DNA of 48,009 nucleotides, from positions 1-48,009 of the forward strand of contig JARLIH010000012.1 in the NCBI GenBank assembly GCA_031291845.1, written 5' to 3'. Made by a program: the position numbers and the translations under genes. Each line of letters opens with the position of its first letter. Within the stretch, counting starts at the first letter, position 1. This DNA comes from Isosphaeraceae bacterium. GTDB taxonomy: Bacteria; Planctomycetota; Planctomycetia; Isosphaerales; Isosphaeraceae. The notes under the pieces are model-generated. The model made no database searches. It had not been told where the DNA came from and saw only the letters and a list, made by a program, of their open reading frames with translations. Of the stretch, positions 16,047-25,535 are shown piece by piece.

Positions 16047-16626
16047 AGGGATGCCCGGCCGGATCGGGACGTTCGGCGCACGAAACGACCGCGGCGGTGA
16101 GATGCCATTGGCGCACAAGGCGATCATCACTTGGTCGACCGCGAATTCGGCGTGCTGAAAAGATGTCAGATTGGAATGGCACGAGGTTACGGGCGGGTGT
16201 ACATCGAAACTGGCCTCGTAAGCAGTGTACAAACCCCTGGAAAACGACTTTACAAAGTCCCTATCCTCGTGCCATTCATCACCGACCCCATTTTCATGGG
16301 TTTGAGTGCCGACCAAGTTGGCGTGACGGCTGACACCCGATTTCCGCTCGGTTGTTGTTGCGCCTCGGGCGCACGTTGCACATCGCCCCTTGCGGGAGAG
16401 GTCAGCCGCATTAGCGGTTGGGTGAGGGGTGCCCCGAGACGGGCGTCGCTGGCGGTGCGCCTCCTCTCCCGCGAGGCGAAAGGGGGTTCGCGCAACACTT
16501 CCGGAATCGTATTTATATGAAGATGTGGGTGTGGCACCCAGGCCGCCGGCGTCGCGTGGGGAGGATTGGTGGACGCTCGCGAGGATTGCCAAAAGTCCCA
16601 TGCTGCCTGCTGGCGAGTCGCTTCGA
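16047..16626. other. Intergenic region with an inverted repeat, no gene
   Basis: About 580 bp between the 107-aa gene and the convergent Helicase_C_3 gene. No frame resembles a protein. It contains the repeat at 16386-16485. Confidence 0.5.
16386..16485. repeat. 100-bp element bounded by imperfect inverted repeats
   Basis: The left arm CCCCTTGCGGGAGAGG (16386-16401) and the right arm CCTCTCCCGCG…AAAGGGG (16463-16485) are imperfect inverted copies. The right arm has a seven-base insertion. The CCCTCTCCCGC core is a common intergenic palindrome type in GC-rich bacteria. It lies between convergent genes and may also serve as a terminator. Confidence 0.45.
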
Positions 16627-18801
16627 TCACCATTCGGCGCGGGTTCGTCGCCTCTTCCCGTTGGACTTTTTCACCCGCGTTGCCCCGTCGCCTCGCACGA
16701 GGATGCCTTGGCTCTGGAGCTTCGCACGCTCGGCCGCGGTCAGACGGTCGACAGCGAGCGCGACGATGGTGTCGTTGAGCCGCTCGGCCCGCTTGCCGAG
16801 CGCGGAGACGACCCGATCGGCGGTTGCGCGGTCCCCACAACGCACGACGGTCAGCGTGGCGATGTCGACGCTTCGGACCCAGCCGCACCAGTCCCGCACC
16901 TCCCGCTCGACGTTGGCGGGGAGGCCGTTGCTCGCGTGCTTCTGGAGACGAGCGAGGATCTCGCCCCCGGGGAGGCCCTGGCCGACGGCCTTGAGGACCG
17001 AGGTGCGCGTGAGGTTGAGGACGAGGGCGCCCGATCCGGGCTGGCGGTTCGCGCGCTCGCAAAATGGTGCCAGGGCGGCCGCCGGCGCGGGGTTCAGACC
17101 GATGATGATGACGCTGAAGTCGGGCTGAACGACCACGCGCGTGTCGCCCGTCGCCAGCGCGTCTTGGTCGAGCTTCAGACCTGGCCGGCCAAAGTAGGCC
17201 GCGAGGAGCGGGGTCCGGGCCACGCACAGGGCGCCCCCGGAGGCGAGGGCCAGGCGCAGCGCCCCGACGGGCACCAAGCGATCGCGAATGAAGTATCCGA
17301 GCGCGCGGCGGCCGACCTCCTCGCGCTCTTCCTTGAAATCCGGGATGACCCGCCCTCCCCAGGCGATGATCACGCTGCCTGGGGCGCGTCCCAGGTTAAA
17401 GGGACTGCCCGCATCGAAGCTGAGGTGTTCGAGCACGCTATCCAGCCGATGGTAGACGCCGAGGGGAAGGGCCTCGAACGCCTGGAACAGGGCCGCGCGC
17501 AGGGCCTGGACGTCGGCCTCGGTGACGTTCAAGATGCCATGCGAATGCGCAAGCTTCCGAAGGTTCGGACCAGCGCCGGCCGCGACGGGCGCGCCCAAGA
17601 AATCGGTGTCGGCCGTGCCGTAGTAGTATGAGGAGTACGGGGCCGCGTTCGAGCGCTGGTTGAACGTTTTGTAGACCGAGACGAACTGTGTCTCGAGGCC
17701 GCCGCCGAGCCATTGCTGGCCCGCGGACGTGACATGCAGGCGGAGTCCCCCCTGGTCGGTCGACGGCCGCACGAGATCAAGCTGCCGCGCCAAGCGGGCC
17801 GCGTTGTGGAGCCGGTCTTCGGCGCGCACGGTCCAATCCCCGGGGAGCCAGCGGGGGTAAGGCTCCAGTATGTCGTGAAAGCGAGGAACTTCCTTGGCGA
17901 ACAGGGACGCGTCCTGCTTGAGCCTCGGGGGTTCGCTGGCCACTTCCAGCAGGTATGCGCGCAGGTCGCTGACGACGGTCCCTCCCTCGGGCGCGACCTG
18001 CTCGGGATGTTCACAGACGACGAGTGGCGGCCGTTCGAGGCGCTGGGAGCCCCCAGGGAACGATGCGCGCACGGCGGGCAGGTAATCGATGACGAGGTCG
18101 AAGGTCTCAGGTTGCAGGTCTTCGAATAAGATGAGGTAAGCGACCATCTCATCGACGGCGGCGCGCACGTCCTCGCGCTGCGCGTCGGGCAGCTTGCCGG
18201 CGAGGTCGTCGAGCGCTAGCGGGCCGTCGGCCTCGCGAAGGAGACGCAGGATTCGGTCCTTCAAGGGCGACTTCACGAACGCAGCAGCCCACTCGGGCCA
18301 GTAGCGCCGCGTGACCCATCGTTGGACAATCTGGTCCAGCGAGATGCTGAACTCCATCCGTGCTTTGCGGAGGACTTCACCGAGCTGTTGGAGACCCTCG
18401 GTGACGTAGTAGGCGCCCAGCACGTACGGAACCAGCCCCGTCGGCGCCGGCGAGGTCAGCAACTGGTGCTCCTTGATCGCCCGCATGCGCAGGGTGAAGT
18501 CGCGCGCCTTCGGATTCGGTGTGACCCGAAGGGCAAGCGGCGGAGTCGTGTGCGGAGTGATGACGACGAACCCCTGATCCTCCAGTTGCTTCAAAGCCGG
18601 CGACCGCGGGGCGCTGGGGGACTGTTCCAGCCGGATGCCGTTCTGCGACGCGCGGGGCTCGATGGCATCGAGGAAGATGCCTCGCGCCTCGGGCGAGAGC
18701 GCGTGCCAGCGCTCGTCCCAAGGAATGAGCGCCCGTCGGTTCCAACTCTTCTCGCTAAAGGGTCTCGCTGGCCGCGCTTGCCTGCGTAGCCTGTATTGCA
18801 T
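16627..18801 (-). CDS. Helicase_C_3 (XPB/Ssl2-like) domain protein without helicase motor
   Basis: 724 aa. The C-terminal 150 residues (TRVVVQPDFSVIIIGLNPAP … CERANRQPGSGALVLNLTRT … VEREVRDWCGWVRSVDIATL) match the domain annotated as Helicase conserved C-terminal/XPB-Ssl2-like. The N-terminal and middle parts are winged-helix-like and helical, including an SSYYYG segment. There is no Walker A or DEAD/DEAH box anywhere, so it is not a helicase by itself. Such proteins in actinobacteria and planctomycetes are thought to act in DNA repair or as helicase adaptors. A SWIM/SNF2 helicase lies about 2.7 kb away on the other strand, but nothing ties the two together. The C-terminus is basic (KKSNGKRRRTRAEW). 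Confidence 0.75.
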   Translation of the reverse strand: MQYRLRRQARPARPFSEKSWNRRALIPWDERWHALSPEARGIFLDAIEPRASQNGIRLEQSPSAPRSPALKQLEDQGFVVITPHTTPPLALRVTPNPKARDFTLRMRAIKEHQLLTSPAPTGLVPYVLGAYYVTEGLQQLGEVLRKARMEFSISLDQIVQRWVTRRYWPEWAAAFVKSPLKDRILRLLREADGPLALDDLAGKLPDAQREDVRAAVDEMVAYLILFEDLQPETFDLVIDYLPAVRASFPGGSQRLERPPLVVCEHPEQVAPEGGTVVSDLRAYLLEVASEPPRLKQDASLFAKEVPRFHDILEPYPRWLPGDWTVRAEDRLHNAARLARQLDLVRPSTDQGGLRLHVTSAGQQWLGGGLETQFVSVYKTFNQRSNAAPYSSYYYGTADTDFLGAPVAAGAGPNLRKLAHSHGILNVTEADVQALRAALFQAFEALPLGVYHRLDSVLEHLSFDAGSPFNLGRAPGSVIIAWGGRVIPDFKEEREEVGRRALGYFIRDRLVPVGALRLALASGGALCVARTPLLAAYFGRPGLKLDQDALATGDTRVVVQPDFSVIIIGLNPAPAAALAPFCERANRQPGSGALVLNLTRTSVLKAVGQGLPGGEILARLQKHASNGLPANVEREVRDWCGWVRSVDIATLTVVRCGDRATADRVVSALGKRAERLNDTIVALAVDRLTAAERAKLQSQGILVRGDGATRVKKSNGKRRRTRAEW

Positions 18802-19138
18802 TCCGCCGTACTCCCGCCGGCCCGATCCACACCGCGACGCGCGCGGATCATCATAACAAGACGGATTGCGCGATTGCGAGTTTCCGGCCGGGTCTCCCCG
18901 AACAATCGCAAAGTCCGTTGGGGACCGATCGGGGTGGTAGGCCCGAAGTCTTCAACGGGTGTGGCGCACCGTTCTGGTCGGTCGACCACGCCCGTCGAAG
19001 ACTCCGGGCGTGCCACCCGACGCGGCGGGAGCTCTCGCTCTGCGAGTTTCCGATCGTCTTGCCGGGTCTCCAATGTCCCCGGCCCTTTCCTTGCCGGAGA
19101 TGTGGACTTGCAAACTCAGGAGGACCGACGCAAGCTGA
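18802..19138. other. Intergenic region with a long hairpin, no gene
   Basis: About 340 bp between divergent genes. It contains the hairpin at 18942-19008 and a partial direct repeat: TGCGAGTTTCCG followed by CCGGGTCTCC occurs near 18875 and again near 19041. Confidence 0.5.
18942..19008. repeat. 23-bp-arm inverted repeat with 21-bp loop
   Basis: The left arm (18942-18964, starting CCCGAAGTCTTC) and the right arm (18986-19008, ending GAAGACTCCGGG) are reverse complements with three mismatches. It has no T tract and lies between divergent genes, so it is not a terminator. A mobile palindrome (REP-like) is likely. Confidence 0.65.
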
Positions 19139-20137
19139 ATGCCTGGCCGGAGGAGACCCTCGATCGTCCGGCAATCGCAGGAACCCTTCGTGGGATCAAG
19201 GACATCCGAGGACGGCCGGGCCGGTTCACGCTTGCCTATCACGAGCAGCCTCGACCCGGTCAACGATTTCTGGCGGAGCGCCTACGCCTTTCGTGCTGCG
19301 GCGCCTCCCATCGTTTTCTGGCGCGTGTTCATCTTCGGAGCGTATGCGTTTCTCGTCTGCGGCAACGACTGGGTCGGACACCACCACGCCCTGCTCGAGG
19401 TGGGCCTCGCCCCCTACGAAGTCGCGGGCGCTGCACTCGGGCTGCTTCTCGTGTTGAGGACCAACGCGGGATACGATCGGTGGTGGGAAGGCCGCAAGCT
19501 TTGGGGCGGGATCGTTAACCAATGCCGGCACCTTGGCGTCGTTGCGATCGCGTACGGACCGAATGACCTCGCCTGGCGCGAGCGCGCGGTCCGATTGATC
19601 GCGGCGTTTGCTCATGCCACACGGAGTAGCCTCCGTGACGAGCGGGCACTTCCCGAGATCGAGGCCCTTTTGGGTCCGGTGGAGGTGGCGCAAATCGCGG
19701 CTGCGCGTCACATGCCAGGGTACGTGGCGCTCCTCATTGCCGACCACCTTCGGTCCGCGTGCGATCAGTCGGGGATGGACCGCTTTGCCTTCCTCGAAGC
19801 CGACCGCGACCTGACGTCTCTCCTCGACCACGTCGGCGGATGCGAGCGCATTCGCAAGACACCGTTACCGCGGGCCTATGCGATCCAAATTCGGCAGTTC
19901 CTCATCCTGTTTCTCGCGACTCTTCCGTTCGCGTTGCTGAAGAAGGTCGAATGGCTGACCCCGCTCGTGACCGTGTTGGTGGCTTACCCCCTTCTATCGC
20001 TGGACGAGATCGGGAACTGCCTGCAGGCTCCGTTCTCGACCAGGACGCTGAACCACCTGCCGCTCGACGACATCTGCCGCACGATCGAGGAGGACCTGTT
20101 GGCGATGCTCTCCGCGCGATCCGCCGCGCTGGCGTGA
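19139..20137 (+). CDS. Bestrophin-like (UPF0187) membrane channel protein
   Basis: 332 aa from the ATG at 19139. The first 31 residues are Arg/Ser-rich and may not be translated; a TTG at 19232 in the same frame is an alternative start just before LPITSSLDPVNDFWRSAY. The family signature is visible: APPIVFWRVFIFGAYAFLV (first helix), then LLLVLRTNAGYDRWWEGRKL and WGGIVNQCRHL, and later RQFLILFLATLPFALLKK with a final helix. Bacterial bestrophins form pentameric channels for anions or cations in the inner membrane. Here it is a single-gene unit upstream of pyrD, and its ion is not predictable. Confidence 0.85.
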   Translation: MPGRRRPSIVRQSQEPFVGSRTSEDGRAGSRLPITSSLDPVNDFWRSAYAFRAAAPPIVFWRVFIFGAYAFLVCGNDWVGHHHALLEVGLAPYEVAGAALGLLLVLRTNAGYDRWWEGRKLWGGIVNQCRHLGVVAIAYGPNDLAWRERAVRLIAAFAHATRSSLRDERALPEIEALLGPVEVAQIAAARHMPGYVALLIADHLRSACDQSGMDRFAFLEADRDLTSLLDHVGGCERIRKTPLPRAYAIQIRQFLILFLATLPFALLKKVEWLTPLVTVLVAYPLLSLDEIGNCLQAPFSTRTLNHLPLDDICRTIEEDLLAMLSARSAALA

Positions 20138-20441
20138 CGGGGCGAAACGGACACGTTGGCCGACATGGGGAATGCGTATGGCAAGCGCTTTCCGGTCCCT
20201 GGGGCGTTGCTCCAGGCTGTTACGTCGTGTCCCGTTCGGGGCTGTCAAAGGGGCAACAGAAACCGCCTCCGCCGGCGGCGCAATCAAGCCGTTGCAGGCC
20301 CAACTTTTCACCTCCGGAGCCTTGCCCTCCGGGAGAAAAATGAAACGGCCTTGGTTGGTCTCGTGGCGGCTGTGGACGGCCGGAGCGTCTTCGACGATGA
20401 TGGGGCGTTGTTGGCAAGACCCGGCAAGGCGGAGACGCGGT
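20138..20441. other. No gene recognised between bestrophin gene and pyrD
   Basis: About 300 bp. The pyrD frame is open here back to 20172, but the translation has no homology to dihydroorotate dehydrogenase. Nothing else was seen. Confidence 0.5.
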
Positions 20442-21368
20442 GTGGTGAACTTGAGGGTGGAGCTCGGGCGGCTGACGTTGCGGAATCCGGTCCTGGTCGC
20501 GTCGGGCACATTCGGCTATGTCCGCGAGATGGCGGCGTTCGTGCGGCTGGCGCGGTTGGGCGGAGTGATTCCGAAGACGGTCACGTACCGGCCTCGGGCG
20601 GGCAATCCGACGCCACGGACGGTGGAAACGGCGTCGGGCCTGTTGAACGCGATCGGGCTCGACAACGATGGGATCGACCACTTCCGGTCCCACCACTTGC
20701 CCTACCTGCGGACGGTCGGCACCGCCGTGATCGCGAACATCGCGGGGGAGGACGAGGACCAGTTCGTCGCGATGGCGGAGTCGCTCGGCGGGGAGCCGGG
20801 GCTGGCGGCGATCGAGCTCAACGTGTCGTGCCCGAACGTGAGCCACGGGCTCGACCTCGGCGTCGACGTCCGGGCGGTGGAGCGCGTGGTGCGCAGGGTG
20901 CGGGGGGCCTGCCCCTTGCCGGTGATCGCGAAGCTGACGCCGAACGTGACCGACATCGTCGCGATCGCAGGGGCCGCCGGCGAGGGGGGAGCGGATGCCG
21001 TCAGCCTGGTGAACACGTTTCGGGGCATGGCCGTCAACTGGAAGGCGCGGCGGCCGATCCTCGCCAACGACGTCGGCGGGCTGAGCGGACCGGCGATCAA
21101 GCCGTTGGCCCTGAGAATGGTCTGGGACGTCGCGCGTGCGTTCCCCGCCCTGGCGGTGATCGGCATCGGCGGCATCGCCAACGCGAACGACGCGCTCGAG
21201 TTCCTCGTCGCCGGGGCGCGGGCGGTCCAGGTGGGCACGGCCACGTTCTACGACCCCGCGGCGGCTGACCGCTTGCTCGACGATTTGCCGCGCTTGCTGG
21301 GCGAAACCGGGGTGGACGATGTCAACCAGGTCATCGGCACGCTCCGGTCGAACAGGGAGCCGGCGTAG
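20442..21368 (+). CDS. pyrD: Dihydroorotate dehydrogenase, class 1 (1B-like)
   Basis: 308 aa from a GTG at 20442 (GGAG seven bases upstream); a second GTG at 20445 is equally possible. It oxidises dihydroorotate to orotate in pyrimidine synthesis, using FMN. Family blocks are LRNPVLVASGTFGY, GGVIPKTVTYRPRAGN with ASGLLNAIGLDN, AIELNVSCPNV carrying the catalytic Cys of class 1 enzymes, VIAKLTPNV, SLVNTFRGMAVN, and the FMN phosphate loop VIGIGGIANANDALEFLVAG with AVQVGTA. Class 1B enzymes usually need a PyrK electron-transfer subunit; no pyrK is in the window. It is 117 bp upstream of the helicase gene. Confidence 0.92.
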   Translation: MVNLRVELGRLTLRNPVLVASGTFGYVREMAAFVRLARLGGVIPKTVTYRPRAGNPTPRTVETASGLLNAIGLDNDGIDHFRSHHLPYLRTVGTAVIANIAGEDEDQFVAMAESLGGEPGLAAIELNVSCPNVSHGLDLGVDVRAVERVVRRVRGACPLPVIAKLTPNVTDIVAIAGAAGEGGADAVSLVNTFRGMAVNWKARRPILANDVGGLSGPAIKPLALRMVWDVARAFPALAVIGIGGIANANDALEFLVAGARAVQVGTATFYDPAAADRLLDDLPRLLGETGVDDVNQVIGTLRSNREPA

Positions 21369-21485
21369 CGATAGGGCCCTTCCCTTCACGGACCGCCGCC
21401 AGGGCCTACGGCGGATTGCACCAACTCGTCTCACCGGGTCTCGTGGAGCGAGCGAGCGGCCCAAGGATCGGCAAGGGAGCGTTCC

Positions 21486-24400
21486 ATGGCGTTGACGGCG
21501 AGCCTCCTCAACGACGTCTCGAAAAGAGTCCGCGATCGCGGCCGAGAGTACTACCTGGCGCGGGCGGTGACGATCCACCAGGGCGATGCAAACTTCGTTG
21601 TGGCGACCGTGCGAGGAACGGAGGGGTACGAGGTTACGCTCAACCGAACAGGGCGAAACCTCGTGGCTTGGTGTACGTGCCCACACTGTGCTAATGAATA
21701 CGAAGCGTGCAAACATATCTGGGCGACAGTTCTGGCGGCGGAGGCACAGGGGTTTCTCGGAGGGAACGACGGCCGGCCGCCGCGGGAGCTCGTGCTGGCG
21801 GAAGACCCCGACGAGGAGTGGGACGGCGACGAATTCGATGACGACCCGTTCGGGACGGTCTCGACGCTCGTGACGTCGCGGAACAAGCCTGCGGTTCCGA
21901 AGCGAGATAAGCCCGCGCCCGTGCCCGACTGGAAGCGGACGTTGTCGAGCCTGCGTTTGAGCATGGAGCGAACAGCGGCGACCCAGCCCACGCCGTTGCC
22001 CGCCGGGAGTGAGATCGTCTACGTCGTGGACGTCGAATCGACGCTCGCGGGGGACGGGTTGAGGCTCGACGTGGCCACGCGCTCCCGGAAGATGGACGGC
22101 GAATGGAGCAAGCCGAAGCGTCAGAGCATCATGGCGAGCGAGATCGCCAACCTGCCCGACGCGGCCGACCGCCAGGTCCTGGCGGTGCTGGCGGGAGCCC
22201 GTGAGCCGGTCAACTCGTACGGATATTCGTATTACGATCCGTCGCCCAGCCGCTACTCCCTGAACGCGGCCATTCAGGAGACGTTGCTGCCCGTGCTCTG
22301 CGCCACGGGTCGCGCGTTTCTGAGGCGACCGGCCCCCGCTGATGAGTTGTTGGCGCTGCGCTGGGACGACGGCGGCCCCTGGGAGTTCTGGCTGGCCGTC
22401 GTCCGGGAAGAAAACGCCCAGCGCTATGCGGTTACCGGCTCGCTGCGCCGTGGGGAGGAGCGCTTGCCGCTCTCAGCGCCGCACTTGCTCGTGGCGGGCG
22501 GGCTCGTTTTCTGGGAGGACCGCGTCGCGCCGTTGCGCGACTTCGACGCGTTCTACTGGGTTGCACTGCTCCGGCGGGAGCACCAGGTGCTCGTGCCGGC
22601 GAAGCAAAAGGACGAGCTGCTGGCGGAGCTGCTCCGGCTACCGAACTTACCCCGGCTCGACTTGCCGGAGGAACTGCAGTTTGAGGAGGCGCGACCAGCG
22701 CCTCGGCCGCTCCTCAAGATCAAGCGCGACCAGAGCCGCTACTTCTCCGCCCGTGAGGAGCCATGGCTGCTGGGTGAGCTGTCGTTTGATTACGACGGGC
22801 AAGTGATCGCCGCGCGCCAACCCGGGCGCAGTCTTTATGAACCGGCACGCCGGCGGTTGGTGCTGCGGGACGTGGACGCGGAGCGGGCGGCGGCTGCGCG
22901 GCTCGAGCAGGCCGGCTTCCGTCGCAAGAGCGCCTATAGCCAGGGAGATTCCCTCGAGCTGGCCCCGCGCAACCTGCCGAAGACCGTGCGCGTGCTGCTC
23001 CAGGAAGGGTGGCGCGTCGAGGCGGATGGGAAGCTGTACCGGCAAGCGGGCGATTTCAACATTGAGGTGACCTCGGGCATCGACTGGTTCGAGGTGCACG
23101 GCAGCGCATCGTTCGGCGACCAGGAGGTGGCGTTGCCCGCGCTGCTGGCGGCCTTGAAGCGCGGTGAGAACCTGGTGACGCTCGGCGACGGCACGGTCGG
23201 CATGGTGCCCGAGGACTGGCTCAAGCGGTACGGCCTGCTGGCCGACCTCGGCAAGGTCGAAGGGGACCACCTGCGCTTTGGCCGGGTGCAGGTCGGCCTG
23301 CTTGACGCGCTGCTGGCCGAGCGGCCGGAGGTGCAGTTCGATGCGCAGTTCGAGCGCGCGCGCGATCAGCTCCATCGGTTCCAGGGAATTGCGCCCGTCG
23401 ATCCGCCGCCGGCGTTCCAGGGGGAGCTGCGCGGTTACCAGCGCGAGGGGCTTGGCTGGTTGCAGTTCCTGCAGCAGTTCGGCTTCGGCGGTTGCCTGGC
23501 CGACGACATGGGCCTCGGCAAGACGGTCCAGGTTCTGGCCCTGCTCGAATCGCGCCGGGAGCTCCGGCGGAAGCCGAGGAAGCGGGACCGGCCGGGGCCC
23601 TCGCTGGTGGTGGTGCCGCGGTCGGTGGTGTTCAACTGGAAAGACGAGGCCGCGCGGTTCACGCCGCAGTTGCGCGTGCTGGACCACACCGGGATCGGGC
23701 GCGCGAAGCCGGGGCCGCATTTCGACGAGCACGACGTGATCCTGACGACGTACGGCACGTTGCGGCGGGACATCGCCGACTTGAAGGACCGCCGTTTCGA
23801 CTACGCGATCCTCGACGAGGCGCAGGCGATCAAGAACGCGAACAGCCAGTCGGCGAAGGCGGCGCGCCTGCTCGATGCGGACTACCGGCTGGCCATGAGC
23901 GGCACCCCGGTGGAGAACCACCTCGGAGAACTCTGGAGCCTGTTCGATTTCCTCAACCCGGGCATGCTCGGCCACGCCGCGGTGCTTCGTCTGGCGGAGG
24001 GAGGCCTGCGGAACCCCAGCGAGGAGGGGCGGATGATGCTGGCGAAGGCGCTCCGCCCCTTCCTCCTCCGGCGCACCAAAGCGCAGGTCGCGAAGGACCT
24101 CCCCGAGAAGACCGAGCAGACCTTGTACTGCGACCTCGAGCCGGCCCAGCGCAAGCTGTACGACGAGCTGCGCGAGCATTACCGCACGAGCTTGCTCGCG
24201 CGGGTGGCCCGCGACGGCATCAAGAAGGCGAAGATCCAGATTCTCGAAGCGCTGCTGCGCTTGCGGCAGGCGGCCTGTCACCCCGCACTCATCGACAAGA
24301 AGGCGGACGGCCCGAGCGCGAAGCTCGACGTGCTGATTCCGCAGCTCCAGGAGGTGTTCGAGGAGGGGCACAAGACGCTGGTCTTTTCGCAGTTCACGAG

Positions 24401-24821
24401 CCTCCTGGCGATCGTGAAGAAGCGGCTCGATGCGGAGAACGTCCCGTATGAGTACCTCGACGGCCGGACTCGTGACCGGGCGTCGCGGGTGGAGCGGTTT
24501 CAGAACGACCCGGATTGCAGGCTGTTCCTGATCAGCCTGAAGGCAGGGGGCCTCGGGCTCAACCTGACGGCCGCGGACTATGTGTACTTGCTCGACCCCT
24601 GGTGGAACCCCGCCGTCGAGAGCCAGGCCATCGACCGCGCGCACCGTATCGGTCAGACGCGGCCGGTCTTCGCGTACCGGCTCATCGCGCGCGACACGGT
24701 TGAGGAGAAGGTGCTGCAACTGCAAGAGCACAAGCGGGCGCTCGCCGATGCCATCATCACGGCGGACAACAGCGTGATCCGGGACCTGGGGCGGGAAGAC
24801 CTGGAGCTGTTGCTGTCGTGA
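21486..24821 (+). CDS. SNF2-family helicase with N-terminal SWIM zinc finger
   Basis: 1111 aa. The SWIM motif C-x-C-x(9)-C-x-H is at C63, C65, C75 and H77 (WCTCPHCAN … EACKH). An acidic linker and a large middle region follow. The motor begins near residue 650 with GELRGYQREGLGWLQF, Walker A in LADDMGLGKTVQ (about 673) and a DEAQ box in AILDEAQAIKN (about 777). Motif III is LAMSGTPVENHLGELWSLFD. The C-terminal lobe has KTLVFSQFTSLL, FLISLKAGGLGLNLTAADYV and SQAIDRAHRIGQ. It is a DNA translocase of the bacterial HepA/SNF2 type, often described as a repair or transcription-related ATPase. The ATG has GGGAG about seven bases upstream. It is probably transcribed alone or with pyrD. Confidence 0.92.
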   Translation: MALTASLLNDVSKRVRDRGREYYLARAVTIHQGDANFVVATVRGTEGYEVTLNRTGRNLVAWCTCPHCANEYEACKHIWATVLAAEAQGFLGGNDGRPPRELVLAEDPDEEWDGDEFDDDPFGTVSTLVTSRNKPAVPKRDKPAPVPDWKRTLSSLRLSMERTAATQPTPLPAGSEIVYVVDVESTLAGDGLRLDVATRSRKMDGEWSKPKRQSIMASEIANLPDAADRQVLAVLAGAREPVNSYGYSYYDPSPSRYSLNAAIQETLLPVLCATGRAFLRRPAPADELLALRWDDGGPWEFWLAVVREENAQRYAVTGSLRRGEERLPLSAPHLLVAGGLVFWEDRVAPLRDFDAFYWVALLRREHQVLVPAKQKDELLAELLRLPNLPRLDLPEELQFEEARPAPRPLLKIKRDQSRYFSAREEPWLLGELSFDYDGQVIAARQPGRSLYEPARRRLVLRDVDAERAAAARLEQAGFRRKSAYSQGDSLELAPRNLPKTVRVLLQEGWRVEADGKLYRQAGDFNIEVTSGIDWFEVHGSASFGDQEVALPALLAALKRGENLVTLGDGTVGMVPEDWLKRYGLLADLGKVEGDHLRFGRVQVGLLDALLAERPEVQFDAQFERARDQLHRFQGIAPVDPPPAFQGELRGYQREGLGWLQFLQQFGFGGCLADDMGLGKTVQVLALLESRRELRRKPRKRDRPGPSLVVVPRSVVFNWKDEAARFTPQLRVLDHTGIGRAKPGPHFDEHDVILTTYGTLRRDIADLKDRRFDYAILDEAQAIKNANSQSAKAARLLDADYRLAMSGTPVENHLGELWSLFDFLNPGMLGHAAVLRLAEGGLRNPSEEGRMMLAKALRPFLLRRTKAQVAKDLPEKTEQTLYCDLEPAQRKLYDELREHYRTSLLARVARDGIKKAKIQILEALLRLRQAACHPALIDKKADGPSAKLDVLIPQLQEVFEEGHKTLVFSQFTSLLAIVKKRLDAENVPYEYLDGRTRDRASRVERFQNDPDCRLFLISLKAGGLGLNLTAADYVYLLDPWWNPAVESQAIDRAHRIGQTRPVFAYRLIARDTVEEKVLQLQEHKRALADAIITADNSVIRDLGREDLELLLS

Positions 24822-24880
24822 TCGCTGAGATGCCTGGGCAACGGTGAATGTGACAAGACTTCACGCTTCGGGGGGCCGGC

Positions 24881-25193
24881 TTGAAGAAGCGGATCGACGT
24901 CCCCCCGCGCCGCATGCAGGACGCGGATCACTTCGACGCGGTCATCATGGGATTGATAGGAAACGACGAAGTTTCTGTAACCCTGGATCTGGAATCGGCG
25001 TATTCCATTCAGATCGGCCCGTCGTGTCGGGTGTAACTCACCGATTCCCGGCATCTGGCCGAGGAGTTCCAGAGTCCGCTCTGTTGCGGGGCTCGGAAGC
25101 GATGTGCGGCGGATTCGTTGGAGTCGCTGATCGAGAAGAAAGGCCGGCCAGGTCTCGGCGTGCTTCATCCCTGACAACAACGAGCCGGCTCAT
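24881..25193 (-). pseudogene. ParE/RelE-type toxin, broken by two frameshifts
   Basis: The ATG at 25193 overlaps the antitoxin stop (ATGA), the normal type II toxin-antitoxin arrangement. The three reading frames each carry a piece of ParE: MSRLVVVRDEARRDLAGL, then FFSISDSNESAAHRFRA in a second frame, then ATERTLELLGQMPGIGELHP … IQGYRNFVVSYQSHDDRVEV … VLHAARGDVDPLLQ in a third. Joined, they give a full ParE fold. The last frame then runs on without a nearby stop. The toxin is therefore inactive unless the assembly carries errors at both sites. Confidence 0.7.
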
Positions 25194-25459
25194 CGTCGGT
25201 CTTGGCGGTCCATGGCCCGCCGTCGTGCTTCACTTTCAAGGTTATCCCAGAATTCGGGTGTCAGCGGAGTTGCTGGAGGGCCTGCAAGAGCGTCCAGCAG
25301 CTTGGAGTCAATATCATCAAGCTCGGCCTTATGCTGGGCTTCATGGATCAACGCCTCGAAGAATTCGCTGGCGTCGCGGTAAGTGCCATGGACGAGCTGC
25401 TTCTCGACAAAGGCGTTAGCAGAGTCCGAGAGCACGATTTCAATGCGGCTCGTGACCAC
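25190..25459 (-). CDS. ParD-like antitoxin
   Basis: 89 aa. The N-terminus (SRIEIVLSDSANAFVEKQLV) is a ribbon-helix-helix DNA-binding region and is followed by GTYRDASEFFEALIHEAQ, typical of ParD. The C-terminal tail that would wrap the toxin is acidic and then basic. The start is a GTG at 25459 with a GGGAGG directly abutting it, so the true start may differ by a few codons. It overlaps the broken toxin gene by four bases. It probably still autoregulates its own promoter, or is decaying. Confidence 0.75.
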   Translation of the reverse strand: MVTSRIEIVLSDSANAFVEKQLVHGTYRDASEFFEALIHEAQHKAELDDIDSKLLDALAGPPATPLTPEFWDNLESEARRRAMDRQDRR

Positions 25460-25535
25460 CTCCCAGCAGCTAACTTAATCATCGATCGCGCCGCGTTGCG
25501 AGCGAGGCCGTTACGACAACATCCGTGGTGTGCCG

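Noticed and set aside
20172..20441. 90-residue N-terminal extension of pyrD
   Set aside because: No match to the family and a GTG with a good ribosome site lies at the expected start.
20220..21716. 498-aa open frame antisense to pyrD
   Set aside because: Arg-rich, with no motif, covering a complete dihydroorotate dehydrogenase gene.
22647..24731. 694-aa open frame antisense to the SNF2 helicase
   Set aside because: Arg/Leu/Glu-rich translation without motifs, wholly inside a clear helicase gene; a product of high GC content.
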